From: Blastomyces gilchristii SLH14081
Taxonomy: Eukaryota; Ascomycota; Eurotiomycetes; Onygenales; Ajellomycetaceae
Assembly: GCF_000003855.2 (NCBI RefSeq)
Contig: NW_003101679.1
Span: 1,463,062 to 1,527,061, forward strand
Reading direction: 5' to 3'
Length of the DNA: 64,000 nucleotides
A program made the position numbers and the translations under genes. Shown here one piece after another: positions 23,788-35,800 of the stretch; positions within the stretch are counted from its first letter, which is position 1; each line of letters opens with the position of its first letter. The notes below the pieces were generated by a model. That model was not told where the DNA came from. It was given only the letters and a program-made list of their open reading frames with translations, and ran no database searches.

Positions 23788-25014
23788 TTAAATGTTCTCA
23801 AAAACATGTGTGTTGATTGCGTGTTGAACCGGATCAACCTGCTGGGTAGATGGGCCTCCCTCATCTATCCCTCGAAATACACCAGAATCGCCAGGGCTGG
23901 TTGGGCATGGCAAGAAAATTACTTTACTTGACGCTGTCTTGGCCATTGCTTGCATTGTCTCCAGATATCTGATTTGCATGGCGGGTGCAGAGGAGAGGAT
24001 GTCGGCGGCGGTTCTCATGAGCTACGGGGTGTAACGACGTTAGTGGAATTAAGCTATAATGAGAAAGAAAACGTATAGGCGTATATGCAGGGGAACGGCA
24101 GAAGAACGGGTATTCACGAACCTTAGCTGATTCCACCTCAGCGCGAGCAGCGATAACCTTACTCTCACCAATACGCTTGGATTGCGCAGCCATTGACAAG
24201 GATTCTTGCAGCTCATTGCTGAAGATGATATCCTTAATCAGCATGGACTCGACCTGGACACCCCAGCCCGCAGCAACTTCCTCGATTATATCTCCGATCG
24301 ATTGGGCGAGCTCCTCGCGGCGTTCGATGACATCCTGTAGCACACGTGCTCCGACAACATGGCGGAGGGTAGTCTGTGTCCGTTCAACAAGCGCCTGGCG
24401 GATATTTGTAATTCCAAAGGCAGCCTTGTGGGGGGAGGTAATGTGGTAGTAGATAACGGATGTAAGATTCAAAGTGACGTTATCCTTTGTCATACAAACT
24501 TGTCGGGGAACTTCAACGATCTGGATCTTCACATCGACTGTAGTCAAGTGTTCGCTGAGTGGATTAACTTTGACCAGACCGGGATCGACAGCGCGTTCGA
24601 AGCGACCGAACCGCGTCACCAAGCCGACTTCACCCTGGGCAATGGGCTTGAAAGGGTTGGGGCAGCAGAAGCAGCAAGGGATGGCGCCCAGGAAGCCGAT
24701 GCTTTCACCCAAAGTGTGGACTGGACAACGGTTTGATGTCAGTTTGCTGTTTTCAAGAAGGGATATTTGATAGCAAGCGATGTTATATCTAACTTACTCA
24801 TCGACGCATACCAGCCGTGGACGGTGGCGTCGCCATCGGGATGCTTGAGTACTTGAGCATAGCTGGGCTGCAAATCCTCGAGGCGCGCTGGCTGCACAGT
24901 CACAACGCCATTGTTTGAAGGCCGAAAACCCACGTTGCTAGGGAGTGGCACTGGCGCTGGTGCTTTTTGGTTGGATGCCAGAAGAGCGGAATCCTCCCAG
25001 TTTTGCGCGGACAT
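23788..25014 (-). CDS. Stomatin-like SPFH/Band 7 protein
   Basis: Three exons on the minus strand: 25014-24798, 24720-24122 and 24021-23788; introns of 77 nt (GTAAGT donor) and 100 nt (GTTCGT, a weak donor, but the SAK/LMR join is what the family requires). Product 349 residues. After a 75-residue unstructured start, residues 80-93 carry a Cys-rich hydrophobic segment (C88, C89, C91, C92), a plausible palmitoylated membrane hairpin. The SPFH/Band 7 domain spans about 97-270: GLVTRFGRFERAVDPGL, VDVKIQIVEVPRQVCMTKDN, ALVERTQTTLRHVVGARVLQ, VQVESMLIKDIIFSNELQES. The helical tail has SAPAMQIRYLETMQAMA. Stomatins scaffold membrane microdomains and, for some fungal members, mitochondrial ones. No ion-channel or protease partner lies next to it. 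Confidence 0.93.
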
Positions 25015-28000
25015 TTTGAACGTGATGCGCGCGTATCGATGCGATCAACAGACTATGTTGATGTATATGAGTTCGGTTTTGATGGATGGTCTGAGGTTGG
25101 AGGTTGGAGTTGGAAAGTGTGTTGTAGGCAATGGACGGATGGATGCGCAGACTATGTAACTGGAAAGTGGAACCCGGCTGCTTTATAGCTTGGAACGGGG
25201 GGTTGCGAGACTACTCTGCTGCTAAACTACTAACTACCGAGCGCCAGGGATGCGCAGCGAAACTGATACCTTGGGTGACGAAAGAATTTAGAGAAGGGAT
25301 TGCTGCTTGTCTAGGTTCTTGCTAAAGAGAAGAAGATCTCCTCCGTCTAAGTTACCATGTTCTGTTGTTGCTTCGGGAGCCGCAACTGGCTTTCATAATT
25401 TATACATCTGGGGTAGTAACTTTTTACTTTCCTCACCTCCGATCTCCGCATTTTAACTCCAACCTCTGTGCCCTATTCAACCACAAGGAGCAAGCTTCAT
25501 ACAACAACTCTGGCGCTATAATTTATCGGGTACCGATCGCCTCGACGTCAGCCCAGCATACGAGGGATCTCCAAAATCGTCTATAGCTACATCCTTCCGG
25601 TTCCCAGCGCATGAAATCAGATCATTAACTTATATGTTTCCTGACCTACCTAGCCAGGCAGACAAAAGGGAACTAACTACCTAGGCATGTAGGCGATCAA
25701 CTCCTGGCAAACTCTCCTTTCGAAACGATTAAGCGTAGTAATATCTAGCCCCGTTTCCTTTCGATGTCGGTGCTGTGCTCGACAGAGAAACCCGATTGAG
25801 AGCGGCAAGGAGGAACGTTTAATTTTGATCGTTAACAAGGACTATTTTTATCCCACTGCGGCGGGCGTGGTCCACAGTGGAGCAATCCCCGCAACCTTCT
25901 AGCCTGGGGGCGTTTTAGCGGGACCGGCCCTGCGCGCTTCTCGTCCCAAGCAGCATCAAGTGACCAAATATTCCCTCAGTAGTTAGGTAACTAGTTAACT
26001 TACTCTTGCCAAAAGACTACATTTTGCTGCCAATCACACCAGACAGCAAAATACCTGTGCACAGAGTTCGAGAACAATAATAATAAATTCCTGCCACATT
26101 TCTGTCCGTCTAAGCCACATCCCCCAGCAAACGTACAATTGGACACCCAACCCCAACCCCAAACCTGTCCTCCGCTCCGGTCCTCTACGATAGGATGAGC
26201 GGGGAAGCTAGCCAAAGGCTTGGAAGTTGGATCAGACATAGCCCTCTTTAGCAAAGTCTCCGGAGGCCACTGGTTGGCTAGTATATTTAACCTTCCTATC
26301 GCAAGGGCATTTCGGATCAAAGCCAATTATGAGAAGTGAATTTAAGGAGAGGTGGACCGAGAGGAGAGGAGGATTTTAACATGGATGTAATTCTAGTTAA
26401 CCCGCCTAGATCCTACATTAATGATGGGCTAAGCCGGGGAGCCATTCAATGTTTGCCAGACGGCTTGCGCGCCTCGCAACGACTCGCGCAACTCACCCCT
26501 AGCCAAACTGAAGAGAATCATTTCCTTCTGAGTAACGGAGCATGATCGGCGGTACGCTGCGCAATTGCGCCGAAAGTATTAAACAACTCTACTTCCTAGC
26601 GTTTGAATCCACATATGAGGCTACCCAGGCATGGTAAACCTATCCACGGATCTTACCTCGCCATACATCAGCGAATGAGGGGCTTGATTATGCCCATGAA
26701 ATTTTCGGAAGATGTTCTAGAAGGCGGAGCGCATAGACGAGCTTCATGTGATTAGCCAGTTTCGTCCCCCCATTTCACCTGATGCGGCACCCTCATCACC
26801 AGACATAACCACATCCATTCTCAGCAAAGGTCCTGGGGGGACTTGTTGATGGGTGGGTTCCAAAATGCTGAATCATATCTTTATCAGTAGTTTGACTGCC
26901 TGCGCTTTTCCTATAACTGACAGTCGCAATGCCATTCACAGTTGACCTATAGCTATCTGGAGAAGAGCCGCAAGTTCCAATTCGCCCCCCCTAATACCTC
27001 ACTTCCCCCAGTGTGGTGTTTGTGGCCAGGCTGTCCATTTGCCTTGCTTGAAGCAATCATGGGATGAGCCTCTTCTAGCAGCAATCCAGGACCTAAAAGA
27101 TAAATGCGATGCGAGGCTAGTCTAACAATGACAAGATAGGGCTCTAAAACCAATCAATGAGTGACTTACTTCAACATGATAGTCCCATAACTTCGTTTCC
27201 TACCAAATAGAAGCCGTATATTACCACTACGAGTTGCCGTTCAGCTCCCGTTACGGGCTCCCCTCCAAGAAACCACTTACTGAAAATAATGGCGCTCAGC
27301 ACAAACATATCCGGACCGCAGAGTAGCCTCCCCTTCTCTTTTCCGGGCAGATACTCACCGCAGTGGTGGGCCTACCCTGCCAGATGTCCGCCTATTTCCT
27401 ACCAACAACACCAGCTTACATCCCTGCTCGTGGACAACGGGAAGGGGCGATCGACGAGCGACGACGATGGCCGGGCAGACTGAATGTGTTGCATCTTGGT
27501 TCTCTTACCTACCTACTCTTCAGCGTGTCTGACCGGCAATGTGGAAAAGAAGGTACAGGGACAAAGGTCTTCTAGCAAGGAACTAGAAGAAAGAAAAAGA
27601 AGTTAAATCCAAAAATCGAAAATCATCGATGATTTCGTCCCATTCTTCTCAAGAAATTCTTTTTCTGGATGGATTTTGCGCCGTTGTCGCGTGATTTTTA
27701 ACATTGGATTTACTTTCTTCTCTTTATTTCTTTTCTCCTTGCTAGGCGGCGGCCACCGAAGGAATATGTGAATGAAGGCGGTCTTATAATTAACTGTGAA
27801 ATTCGATGCTTTATCACTAGACTGAAAGTGAACAACATCCTTACATATGTAGTATGTACATGTACCAACCTTGGGTTTGCAGCCACAACTTCTATCACCC
27901 CATTAGCAAACTAAGCTAGGAACTTAGAACAAAAAAAATAATCCCGAGAGTTTAAAAAAGCCCCTTCTAGAGAGCTTGAAGCATGGATCTTGGACACTCA

Positions 28001-29097
28001 AAAGGACCGTAGTATGCCACAAGTTCGAGAAAAAGGGCATGAGGATTTAGGCGCGCGAATCTGAATCTAAGCGCTCGCTTAGATAATTAACGCGGGAACC
28101 GCTAGCCAGCCATTGCTTCAAACTGGCTAGAAGGGGCGGATCTTTTTTCAGTTTATATTATTTTTTCATTTTATTATTTTTTTTTTTCATTTTTTCATTT
28201 TCATTTTTTTCATTTTTTCTCTGTTTGAGTCACTTTATACATAGGTGGCAAACAATTTCCATTTTCTTCTACTTTTTAGAACTAGTGAAATAAGCTTTTC
28301 CTCTGCTTTCACATGTAAATTTGTCTGTCACATGTCAAATAGAGCTCAAACTACCTCTGGAAAAAAAAAAAAAGAAAAAAAAAAAAAAAAAAAAAAAAAG
28401 AAAAGCAAAAAGAAAACAGGAATGATGATATCATATTTTGAACATTGTCTCAACAAAGTGGAAACAAAATCAATTATCACAAGCTAGAATATGTATTTTC
28501 AGATGAAAGAATGAAATGAAAGAAGTAGAGAGAAACTTTCCAGTTTAGAACTCAAAAGATACTAGATTTGTTATAAATAATTAGTGAAAAAAATTAACCT
28601 AAAGTAAGCAAGTTATGCAGAGAGGCACTAGCAGAGAGAATAGTACAGTTTTGATGATACAACCTGAGACACATAGAAGATGTCAATGATGTATGAGAGA
28701 GGAAAAGTCGGTAAAAAAAAAAAAAAAAAAAGCACAGGAATTGGCAATTGGCAATGGAAAAAATCAATAATGATAAATGATAGAACACCCTGTCCACTGA
28801 AAATAAAAAAAGCAATCAAATACCAGACAAGAGTGAAGGAACAATCTCGCCCCCCAAAAAAAACCCTCAATATCACACAAGTAGCAGCTATGGATGAAAG
28901 AAACTGAACCCATTCAGTAATTAGTACCAACAAGAAGACAAACACTTTTTAAATCTAAAAGGAGAAAGAAGGTCTTTTTTTTTTTCATCTTTTCTTTTCT
29001 TTTCTTTTTTCTTTCTTTTTTTTAGGGGGGGGGGGTCAATTGTCTAGATTGAGAATCAAGGCTTGGACAGACTTGAAAGAGTCATTCATCCCTCATC
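25015..29097. other. 4.1-kb gene-free stretch with A/T homopolymer and AT-rich sections
   Basis: No supportable gene. Frames at 25365-25586, 26000-26326 and 27289-27483 have no recognisable domain. Composition drops to AT-rich from about 27.6 kb. It includes a T-rich TTTCATTTT array (28141-28220), an A-rich run (28361-28412) and, by the perilipin 3' end, a CT/T tract followed by a run of ten G (about 28976-29036). It may be decayed insertion sequence; no element ends were found. Confidence 0.5.
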
Positions 29098-29748
29098 TCA
29101 CTGCTTCGAAGGTTTCTGCTTCGAAGCCTTCTGCTTCTTCTCCGAAACAACCTCAACGCCCTGCCTCCCCTTCTCCTCAGCCTTCGTAATGTATGACCTC
29201 AACCACGCCAACGATTCTGACGTGATAGTCAGGCCCGTGGTGATCACTGCCTTGCCGACAGTAACGTATCCATCGCCGCCACCGCAGTTCTTGTACTCGG
29301 ACGAATACACCTGGAGCACATGATTCTTGCCCTCCTCAACAACACGCAGTGGCAGGTGGATGTATCCCTTGAGAGTTCCTTTGATGGTCTCCGTGTCCTT
29401 CGTGACGATGGGGAACCGGTCTTCGACGCGCTTGAGCCCTTCGTCGCCGAGGGAGTCGGCTTTGGCGACGTAGGGGCGGACATAGGTGTAGGGCTTGGAG
29501 AAGAAGGGGAGGACGGGCTTTGCGTAATTGGCGTAACCTTGGTCGGCGAGCTGGAGGGACTTTTGGCCGTAGGGGTGGTTCTTGAAGTAGGTAAGGGAGT
29601 CGGAAACTACAGGGAGGGTGGAGAGGTGCTGCCAATGAATATATAGGTTAGAGAGCTAACAGGGAGCAGGAGGAGTGATGAGAGGGGAGGCACAAACATG
29701 GAGGAACTGGGAGGATGGCTTTTCGCCATTGACGATGGGTTCACCCAT
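29098..29748 (-). CDS. CAP20: CAP20-type fungal perilipin (lipid-droplet protein)
   Basis: Two exons on the minus strand, 29748-29698 and 29628-29098, with a 69-nt intron (GTTTGT donor, CTAAC branch site, GGCAG acceptor); 193 residues. The first exon (MGEPIVNGEKPSSQFLH) and the second (HLSTLPVVSDSLTYFKNHPY, GQKSLQLADQGYANYAKPVL, YTYVRPYVAKADSLGDEGL, RFPIVTKDTE) match the CAP20/MPL1 perilipins of ascomycetes. The tail is Lys-rich (KKQKASKQKPSKQ). These proteins coat lipid droplets and regulate triacylglycerol breakdown; in plant- and insect-pathogenic fungi they affect appressorium turgor. No appressorium role should be assumed here. The naive frames in the region miss the first exon. Confidence 0.9.
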
Positions 29749-30488
29749 GTTGAGTGGTGGTTTGTTTATTGAAAATAGGATTCTGTATGGCGATTAGTGG
29801 GTTTTCTATTATTACTAAGGAGTAAAAAGGACGGTATGAATAGGCAAATATAAATATATACTTACTATACAGGTAGCAGGTGATGCAATACGTCAGGACT
29901 GAAGGTGTATCAAGTAATATATATATGGGACTATGGATAGGGGATAAATTGCGAAGCAGTATGCAGTAGTTGTGTTCCTAAGAAAGTTATAGGTAGATGG
30001 AGGAAGAGAAGAAGAAAACAGCAAAAGGTGGGAAGAAGAGGGGAACCGGGTTGTTGTTATTATGACTATGAAGCAGAGAACAGGAAAAAATGAGGAGAGA
30101 GATCAAGACCAATCCAAAGCCAAGAACCCCTCAGGCAGAAGGGAAAACGTGCGTGCACCTACCTACCTCTTGCTTCCCAGCTTTTCCGCAGCAAGCAACA
30201 ACCGCAAAACTCTCACCCTTTTCCTTGTCGTTATTCGAACTCTACTAATAGCCCTGGAGCTTTGCGCTTCTAGATCCCGCCTTGCAGCGAATCAGCGCCC
30301 AGGGTCGCCCGTGTGTGAGCTCCTGAGCCCGAGCTGCTGGCCACTTACTACCAGGGCCGGAAGCATGTGAAAGTGGCCAGGCCGGCGGGGTACAGAGGTA
30401 AGCATAGTCTACGTATGTACAGTACGTGTACAGTACATGTATAGTATATGTACCGTACCTGCGCCTGTACCTGTGCAGACATGCATGA
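29749..30488. other. Perilipin upstream region and GTAC-rich low-complexity stretch
   Basis: The promoter side of the perilipin gene. The frame at 30062-30370 has no recognisable content and is not called. From about 30411 to 30480 the sequence is a run of imperfect GTAC/GTACATGTA-type palindromic units, ending at the TRIM target site. Confidence 0.5.
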
Positions 30489-30570
30489 TGTTGGGGGTCC
30501 CGCGGTTGATCGGCCCTTCTACCAGCAGTGCGCTGGTGGTGACTGAGCTCTTTTGCCCCAGTAGCCTACA
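30489..30570 (+). repeat. TRIM 5' terminal repeat (82 bp)
   Basis: Begins TGTTGG, ends CCTACA. Contains an inverted repeat ACCAGC-AGTGC-GCTGGT (30521-30537) that could form a hairpin. Identical to 30815-30896. Confidence 0.9.
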
Positions 30571-30582
30571 GGTTATGAGACC
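30571..30582 (+). promoter_or_regulatory. Putative primer-binding site of the TRIM
   Basis: GGTTATGAGACC immediately follows the 5' repeat. The yeast initiator tRNA-Met anticodon region reads GGGCTCATAACCC, whose complement is GGGTTATGAGCCC, so 11 of the 12 bases here match. Confidence 0.65.
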
Positions 30583-30814
30583 ATTAAGTGTGAGCCCCGC
30601 TGTGGTCAACATGCATGGGTTTGATCCCAGAATGGACTTAAGAATTCCAAACAAATACCCTGGACATTTAACAGTGCCAAGAGACATCCTAGGAGTGTGC
30701 CCTAGAAGTCCCTTGAGCCCTAGGACTGAGTCCACTGAGAGGAGCCACTATGGGGAGCCACTGAAAGGAGCCACTGAGAGGAGTACTGTACTCTGTGGTA
30801 GCTGGTCCGAGGGG

Positions 30815-30896
30815 TGTTGGGGGTCCCGCGGTTGATCGGCCCTTCTACCAGCAGTGCGCTGGTGGTGACTGAGCTCTTTTGCCCCAGTAGCCTACA
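30815..30896 (+). repeat. TRIM 3' terminal repeat (82 bp)
   Basis: Perfect copy of 30489-30570, preceded by purine tract GAGGGG and followed by the duplicated target CATGA. Confidence 0.9.
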
Positions 30897-30901
30897 CATG
30901 A

Positions 30902-31833
30902 TTATTATGATTATTAATAAAATATTGACTCGCCTGTTGCTTTTGGCTTCTGTCTACTTGCCAGTTTTCCCAGTCTTGATCTCTCCCCGTAAGTTTATCC
31001 ACGGCCAGCACTCACTAATGAAAGATAAGTTAACCACCACACCAGCACAGCGCCCCACGTTCGATAGTAAATCTCTTCGCAATATCTGTCCTCTCCCCAA
31101 GGAATTTTTGCAAACAGAATATGTAAGTTTACATTACTTCGTGATATCATTGACACAGGTCCCGCTCCAGTTGCATATAACTATGTAGTTAGTCAATGGG
31201 CCAGTTTTTACGGCAGCCTATTTAATATTTCAGTCAAATGGATTTTTTTAAAGACACGAACTAATTATACTAATCTGAATGTAGCTAGTGTATTACTATA
31301 TATAATTTAGTCAGTCTTGGCTTTAGGTACCGAGTCTCTCAGATAGAGTTCACCCAGGTATATAGAGACCTGAGTACCCTAGTCCAGGTCAAGACCCCCC
31401 TTTCAATAAACCTCCAACGAGAAGATCTTGATTACTAATAAATCAGTATCATCAATGCATGCACCTTGTAACAACTAGTTTTGTCGCGTCGCATGGCGCC
31501 AATTCCCCGCATACGGTAGTCTATAGTGACAAATGTGTCAAATGGCTTTTTTCTTATCTCAGCGGGCTCAGACCCTCTGGCTCGTGTATACAAGGTGTAT
31601 ACAGAAAACTTGACCTCGCTAAGTGCGCCACTTGACCTCATTACATAATCATGACCCTGACCTCGCACAATACAGTAATAATCAGTTGATAATTGACTTT
31701 CAATCTTTCAATTCACTCATTCATTCATTCATTCAACTTATCAATCAATCAAAGCATGTATAACTGATTCATAATCAATTAAATAAACAGATAAATTCAT
31801 ATAGAATATAAAGAGATGTTTTACAGAATTAAA
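30902..31833. other. Transition from gene-bearing to AT-rich DNA
   Basis: No supportable gene. Holds a TCAT microsatellite (about 31712-31735) and, at 31600-31676, one arm of an inverted repeat whose other arm is at 38521-38617. The frame at 31435-31668 (minus) shows no recognisable domain. Confidence 0.5.
31600..31676 (-). repeat. Inverted repeat arm (partner 38521-38617)
   Basis: Its reverse complement reads TGTATTG..GAGGTCAG...TAATGAGGTCAAGT...CACTTAGCGAGGTCAAGTTTTCTG and aligns to 38521-38617, with a roughly 20-bp indel and mostly transitional differences. The two arms straddle Gypsy element E1. Confidence 0.55.
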
Positions 31834-31838
31834 TATAT

Positions 31839-32812
31839 TGTAGCGGGCTGCGCCCGATCATTATATAGACTATTCCTTTACACTTCATAGATTCCGCTGA
31901 AAGCTCCGATTCTCGGTCATTCTTGATCACCGATCCTCAGCTGAAAAACCCATGGAATTCCTATTCTTCCACCCCGAAGCTCCACCACGTACACACTGTG
32001 TATGCATATAAATATTCACTTCAATTGCTGATTCTCACACTTTCTCTTTCTTTTTCTTCTTTAATGTTTTTCACTTTGTTATATAAGATCTATATATTAT
32101 ACTTAGGACACCCTGGGCCTAGCAAGGACCTAGGTGAGACGAGGCCTAGGCGCCCTTAATAGGTGGTTAGTGCAAGCAAGACTGTGACAGTCAATTGATA
32201 GGCTGGAATGCTGAGATTGACAGTCAGAAGGTTAGAGACTTAACTAGAATTGAATAGCTCTGATGTTATTCTTAGTGAGAATCTCACTTATGAGTAAGCT
32301 AGTTATAGAAGCTAGCTGAGCAGCAGCTCTTTAGAGGGAATGATAATCCCTGAAGCAGGCCTGAGAGAACAGAGATGACAGTCAGTTATATAGAGTGTTA
32401 AAATATGTATATAGCTTAAGATATAAACTGCAGAGATCTTGTTCTGTAGCTCTCTTTACTTTATCTTTTTCTTTCAATTCTTTTCTATCTATCTATTTAA
32501 TGTGTCTATCTTTAAGACTGTGTTCTCTTTTCCTTTGTCATGATATTGTCAAATGATTTCAAAGTATCAGAAGATGTTAAAACACTGTAATTTATAAACA
32601 GTTTTTGTATTCTGAGCTGGAATTTTCTGATTTTGCATATCTGAAATTGATGAATGTATAATAGTTAACTTTACAGATATAGGAAAAACCCTGAGAACTA
32701 AAAGTTCTCAGGTAGATGTCATAGTCTCTGACTGTATACATCTATAATTGAAGAATAATAATAATAATAATAATATATATTATACTGATCTATTCAGTGT
32801 AGGCCTCTTACA
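31839..32812 (+). repeat. E1 5' LTR, interrupted
   Basis: Starts TGTAGCGGGC, ends CCTCTTACA. The LTR sequence is split at 32103/32774 by a foreign insertion. It retains about nine CpG sites, against about three in the 3' LTR. Confidence 0.9.
32104..32773 (+). mobile_element. 670-bp insertion with 13-bp target duplication and (AAT)n tail, LINE/SINE-like
   Basis: TATATATTATACT occurs at 32091-32103 and again at 32774-32786, but only once at the same place in the E1 3' LTR (within 38180-38210), which serves as the empty site. The insert starts TAGGACACCCTGGGCC and ends in an ATAATAATAA run. A long, variable-size duplication plus a simple A-rich 3' tail is what target-primed reverse transcription leaves, so a 5'-truncated LINE or a SINE on the plus strand is likely. 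I see no convincing tRNA-like A/B boxes and no coding remnant. Confidence 0.75.
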
Positions 32813-35800
32813 CTTGAAAAACATTCATTGTCTTCTTATTAGAAACAATTACTCACTGAGATATCTAAACATGTAATAACATGTAAGAAATAGAGAAACA
32901 GTTAAATAGTTAAGTAAACACTGAGTTCTCAGATAGAAGCTTGCTTATCAGTCACTCTGACTCTATAATAAGATCTTATAAAGAGAATAAGATTTTATAA
33001 AGAAAATGTCAGTAAAAGATCTGAGAGTTCTGATACTATAAATGTATAAGATATTCATATAATTACACTTCTTCTGATTTCACAGATATCATATATCTGA
33101 TAATCAATATAATCATGTCTAATAATAGTATGAAAGAACTCTTGAATATAAGTATAGATACAGTATCACAGTAGCTCTGAGTAATATTAAAACTATAATA
33201 ATAATAAATAGCTGATATGCATGTAACTTAATTATATTAATATAAAGAGATTCAATGATTATCTTAATAAGAAACTCATACAATTTCAACATCTGCAGAA
33301 TTAAATATAAAAGCACTGAAAGAATACTTAGATACTTCTATGTATTTTAATGCTTCTGATCTCACTCTCTACTCATTATGAAGAATGAAAATACTTGTAA
33401 AACTGAGTGTAGATAAAGATATCATTAATTTACTAATCAATTAAAGTTAATATATTAATGAATAATTGAAGAATCATGTGAAATAGAAGTTTTATTCATG
33501 AATAAAAGCATGTGAATCAGCATTGCAAATGTCTGATAATATTATTAAACATCTTAATATTCTGATCTGAGACACTGCTATACAATAGAAAGTATTAGAT
33601 TGATTACAGAGTATCTGACAGAGAAATACTTCTCTTATAACATTTATTTCTGACTTTGATATTAAGATTCTAGAAGCAGATAATCAATCTTAAGAGAATT
33701 GAATGAAGATTAGCATGCTTAAGAAGATATTAACTTTTAAACTCTTACAGACTCTTGTAAGTATAGATGAAGATCAAACTTATGAAGATTTCTGTATATA
33801 ACTCTGAACATTAAATGACTGTCTTATCAAGCTCAAGAGTATACAGAACAGTGATAGAAGATATTATACTTATACATCTGTGCTGAGAAATAACTCAGTC
33901 ACTCATACACCTGTGCTGAAGAATAATAATGATATAGATGTTATAAATTGAGTAGACTTGAATATCTACACATAAGTAAAAGTCTCTGTCATCTGAACAG
34001 ACTTCTGAGTTTCTGGGATTACTTCTGAAGAAGTCACTGATTAATGTTAATAAGAAGTGTGTATTAACTGTAACTGATCAGAATATATTGCTTTCAACTG
34101 TCAATCAGTCTATATATCTTCTCACTCAAAGAATGAATCAGTGTCTGTTCACATCAATTACATTGCAGTGAAGAAAGATTTAGAAGATAACTATAAGAAT
34201 ATCTCAATGAAACAGAGAAAAGATTAGCTTCTGTTTAAATTTATAAACAGAAGCTTGAAGAGATTGAATGATAATAATTTGAAGAGAAAATGATAATAAA
34301 TATGATTCTTGTATCTACTGTAATCAATAATATGTATAATATAAAAGCTATGATAGACAGTGATCTATATCATTATACAATGATTAAATCTTCAGTTATA
34401 AGATATTACAATCTTCAGTGTATTCTCTTATCAAAACTCTGACTTCTCACAGAATTTAATAACTCAAAAGACATTTATACTTATTATATAATGAAGTTGA
34501 ACATAGATGTCAGAGAACATCAATGTGAAGATGTCTATGTATATGAAGTTGATAATCTTGATTATAATCTTATATTAGAACTTATCTGACTATGTGAATA
34601 AGATATCTTATTAAACACTTGAAACAGAAGCTTAATATTCTCTAACAATAATAGAGTTCATGAAGATGATATTCACAAGACTATGAATCTGACACAGATC
34701 TCTGTCAATGTCTATGAAATACTCTGAAAAGAAAGTTACTGAAAAGATCACTGATAGTAGAATTATATAACAATCTATTTCATCAGTCTGACTGATATTA
34801 AGAAAGCTCTAGAGAAGTTATTCTGTACTATAATAACAGATTCTTATATAAAACTCTCTTAATAATATCATGAATATCTAGATGTCTTCTGACAAGATAA
34901 CACTATTAATATATCTCTTTTATAAGACTCAGAAGTAAATCACAGTATTAAGTTAGAAAAGAAGAATGATAAGAACTCTGAGTTATCATGAGGCCTTCTT
35001 TATAACATGTCTTGAGATGAACTTCTTCTTCTTTGAAAGACACTCAATAATCTGTTAAATAAGAGATTTATATGTATTAGTAACTCTTTCACTGCAACTT
35101 CTATTCTCTTTACAAAGAAATCAGATAATGAACTCTGATTCTGTGTAAACTATTGAGAATTGAACAGATTAATCAAGAAGAATCACTATTCTTTATCTCT
35201 TATTAATGAAACTCTAGCTCATATCAGATAAGCTCAATAATTTATAAAATTAAATATCATTACTGCATTTTATAAAATCTGTATCACTAAAGAAGATAAA
35301 TGACTTTCAGTATTCTGAATATGTTATAGTCTCTTTAAATGAATAGCTACACTCTTTGAACTGATCAATGCTCTCAGTACATTTCAGAAGTATATCAACT
35401 GAGTACTTCAGAATTTCCTTGATAAATTTGTATCTATATATCTTGATAACATTCTCATCTTCACTGATGAGTTCAGAAAAGAATATCAAGAACACATGTG
35501 AAGAGTATTACAATTATTATAAGAAGCAGAACTATCAATAGATATTAATAAGTATAACTTTGAAGTCAAGAGTATCAAATATCTAGATTTTATCATAGAA
35601 GCTGATAAGAGAATTTAAATGAATCTCAAGAAAGTCTTCATCATTCTTGAATAAAAAGCTTTATATACTGTGAAAGATGTATAAAGCTTCATTGAATTTA
35701 CTAACTTCTATTAGCAATTTATATGAAACTTCTCAGATATTATGAGATCACTTACAGAACTTATTAGAAAGAACTCAGTATTTCAGTGATCAGTGAATAC

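Larger units (their letters stand above)
30489..30896 (+). mobile_element. TRIM: 408-bp miniature LTR retrotransposon
   Basis: Terminal direct repeats 30489-30570 and 30815-30896 are identical over 82 bp, begin TGTTGG and end CTACA, the standard TG...CA LTR limits. The element is bounded by a perfect 5-bp target duplication CATGA (30484-30488 and 30897-30901). Directly after the 5' repeat comes GGTTATGAGACC (30571-30582), close to the complement of the initiator-tRNA-Met anticodon stem-loop, the half-tRNA primer site known from copia and Ty5. A purine stretch GAGGGG abuts the 3' repeat. The 244-bp interior codes for nothing and contains imperfect GGAGCCACT tandem units (about 30740-30783). 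Identical repeats imply a recent insertion or a mutation-exempt one. Mobilisation would need proteins from an autonomous element not in this window. Confidence 0.9.

Noticed and set aside
26000..26326. 108-codon minus-strand frame
   Set aside because: Trp/Gly/Cys-rich, no recognisable motif, and no neighbour or splice evidence.
28361..28412. A-rich run as a retroposon tail
   Set aside because: No target duplication or recognisable body upstream; simple-sequence expansion is enough.
30062..30370. 102-codon frame upstream of the perilipin gene
   Set aside because: Lies in the likely promoter and has no conserved content.
30409..30835. Overlapping open frames on both strands across the TRIM
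   Set aside because: The same peptide recurs because the 82-bp repeat happens to be open. Frames start outside and end inside the element, and the interior has no coding signature.
32104..32160. Possible tRNA-derived SINE head
   Set aside because: Searched for A and B boxes by eye; a GGTTAGAGACT-like stretch is too poor a match to support a tRNA origin.
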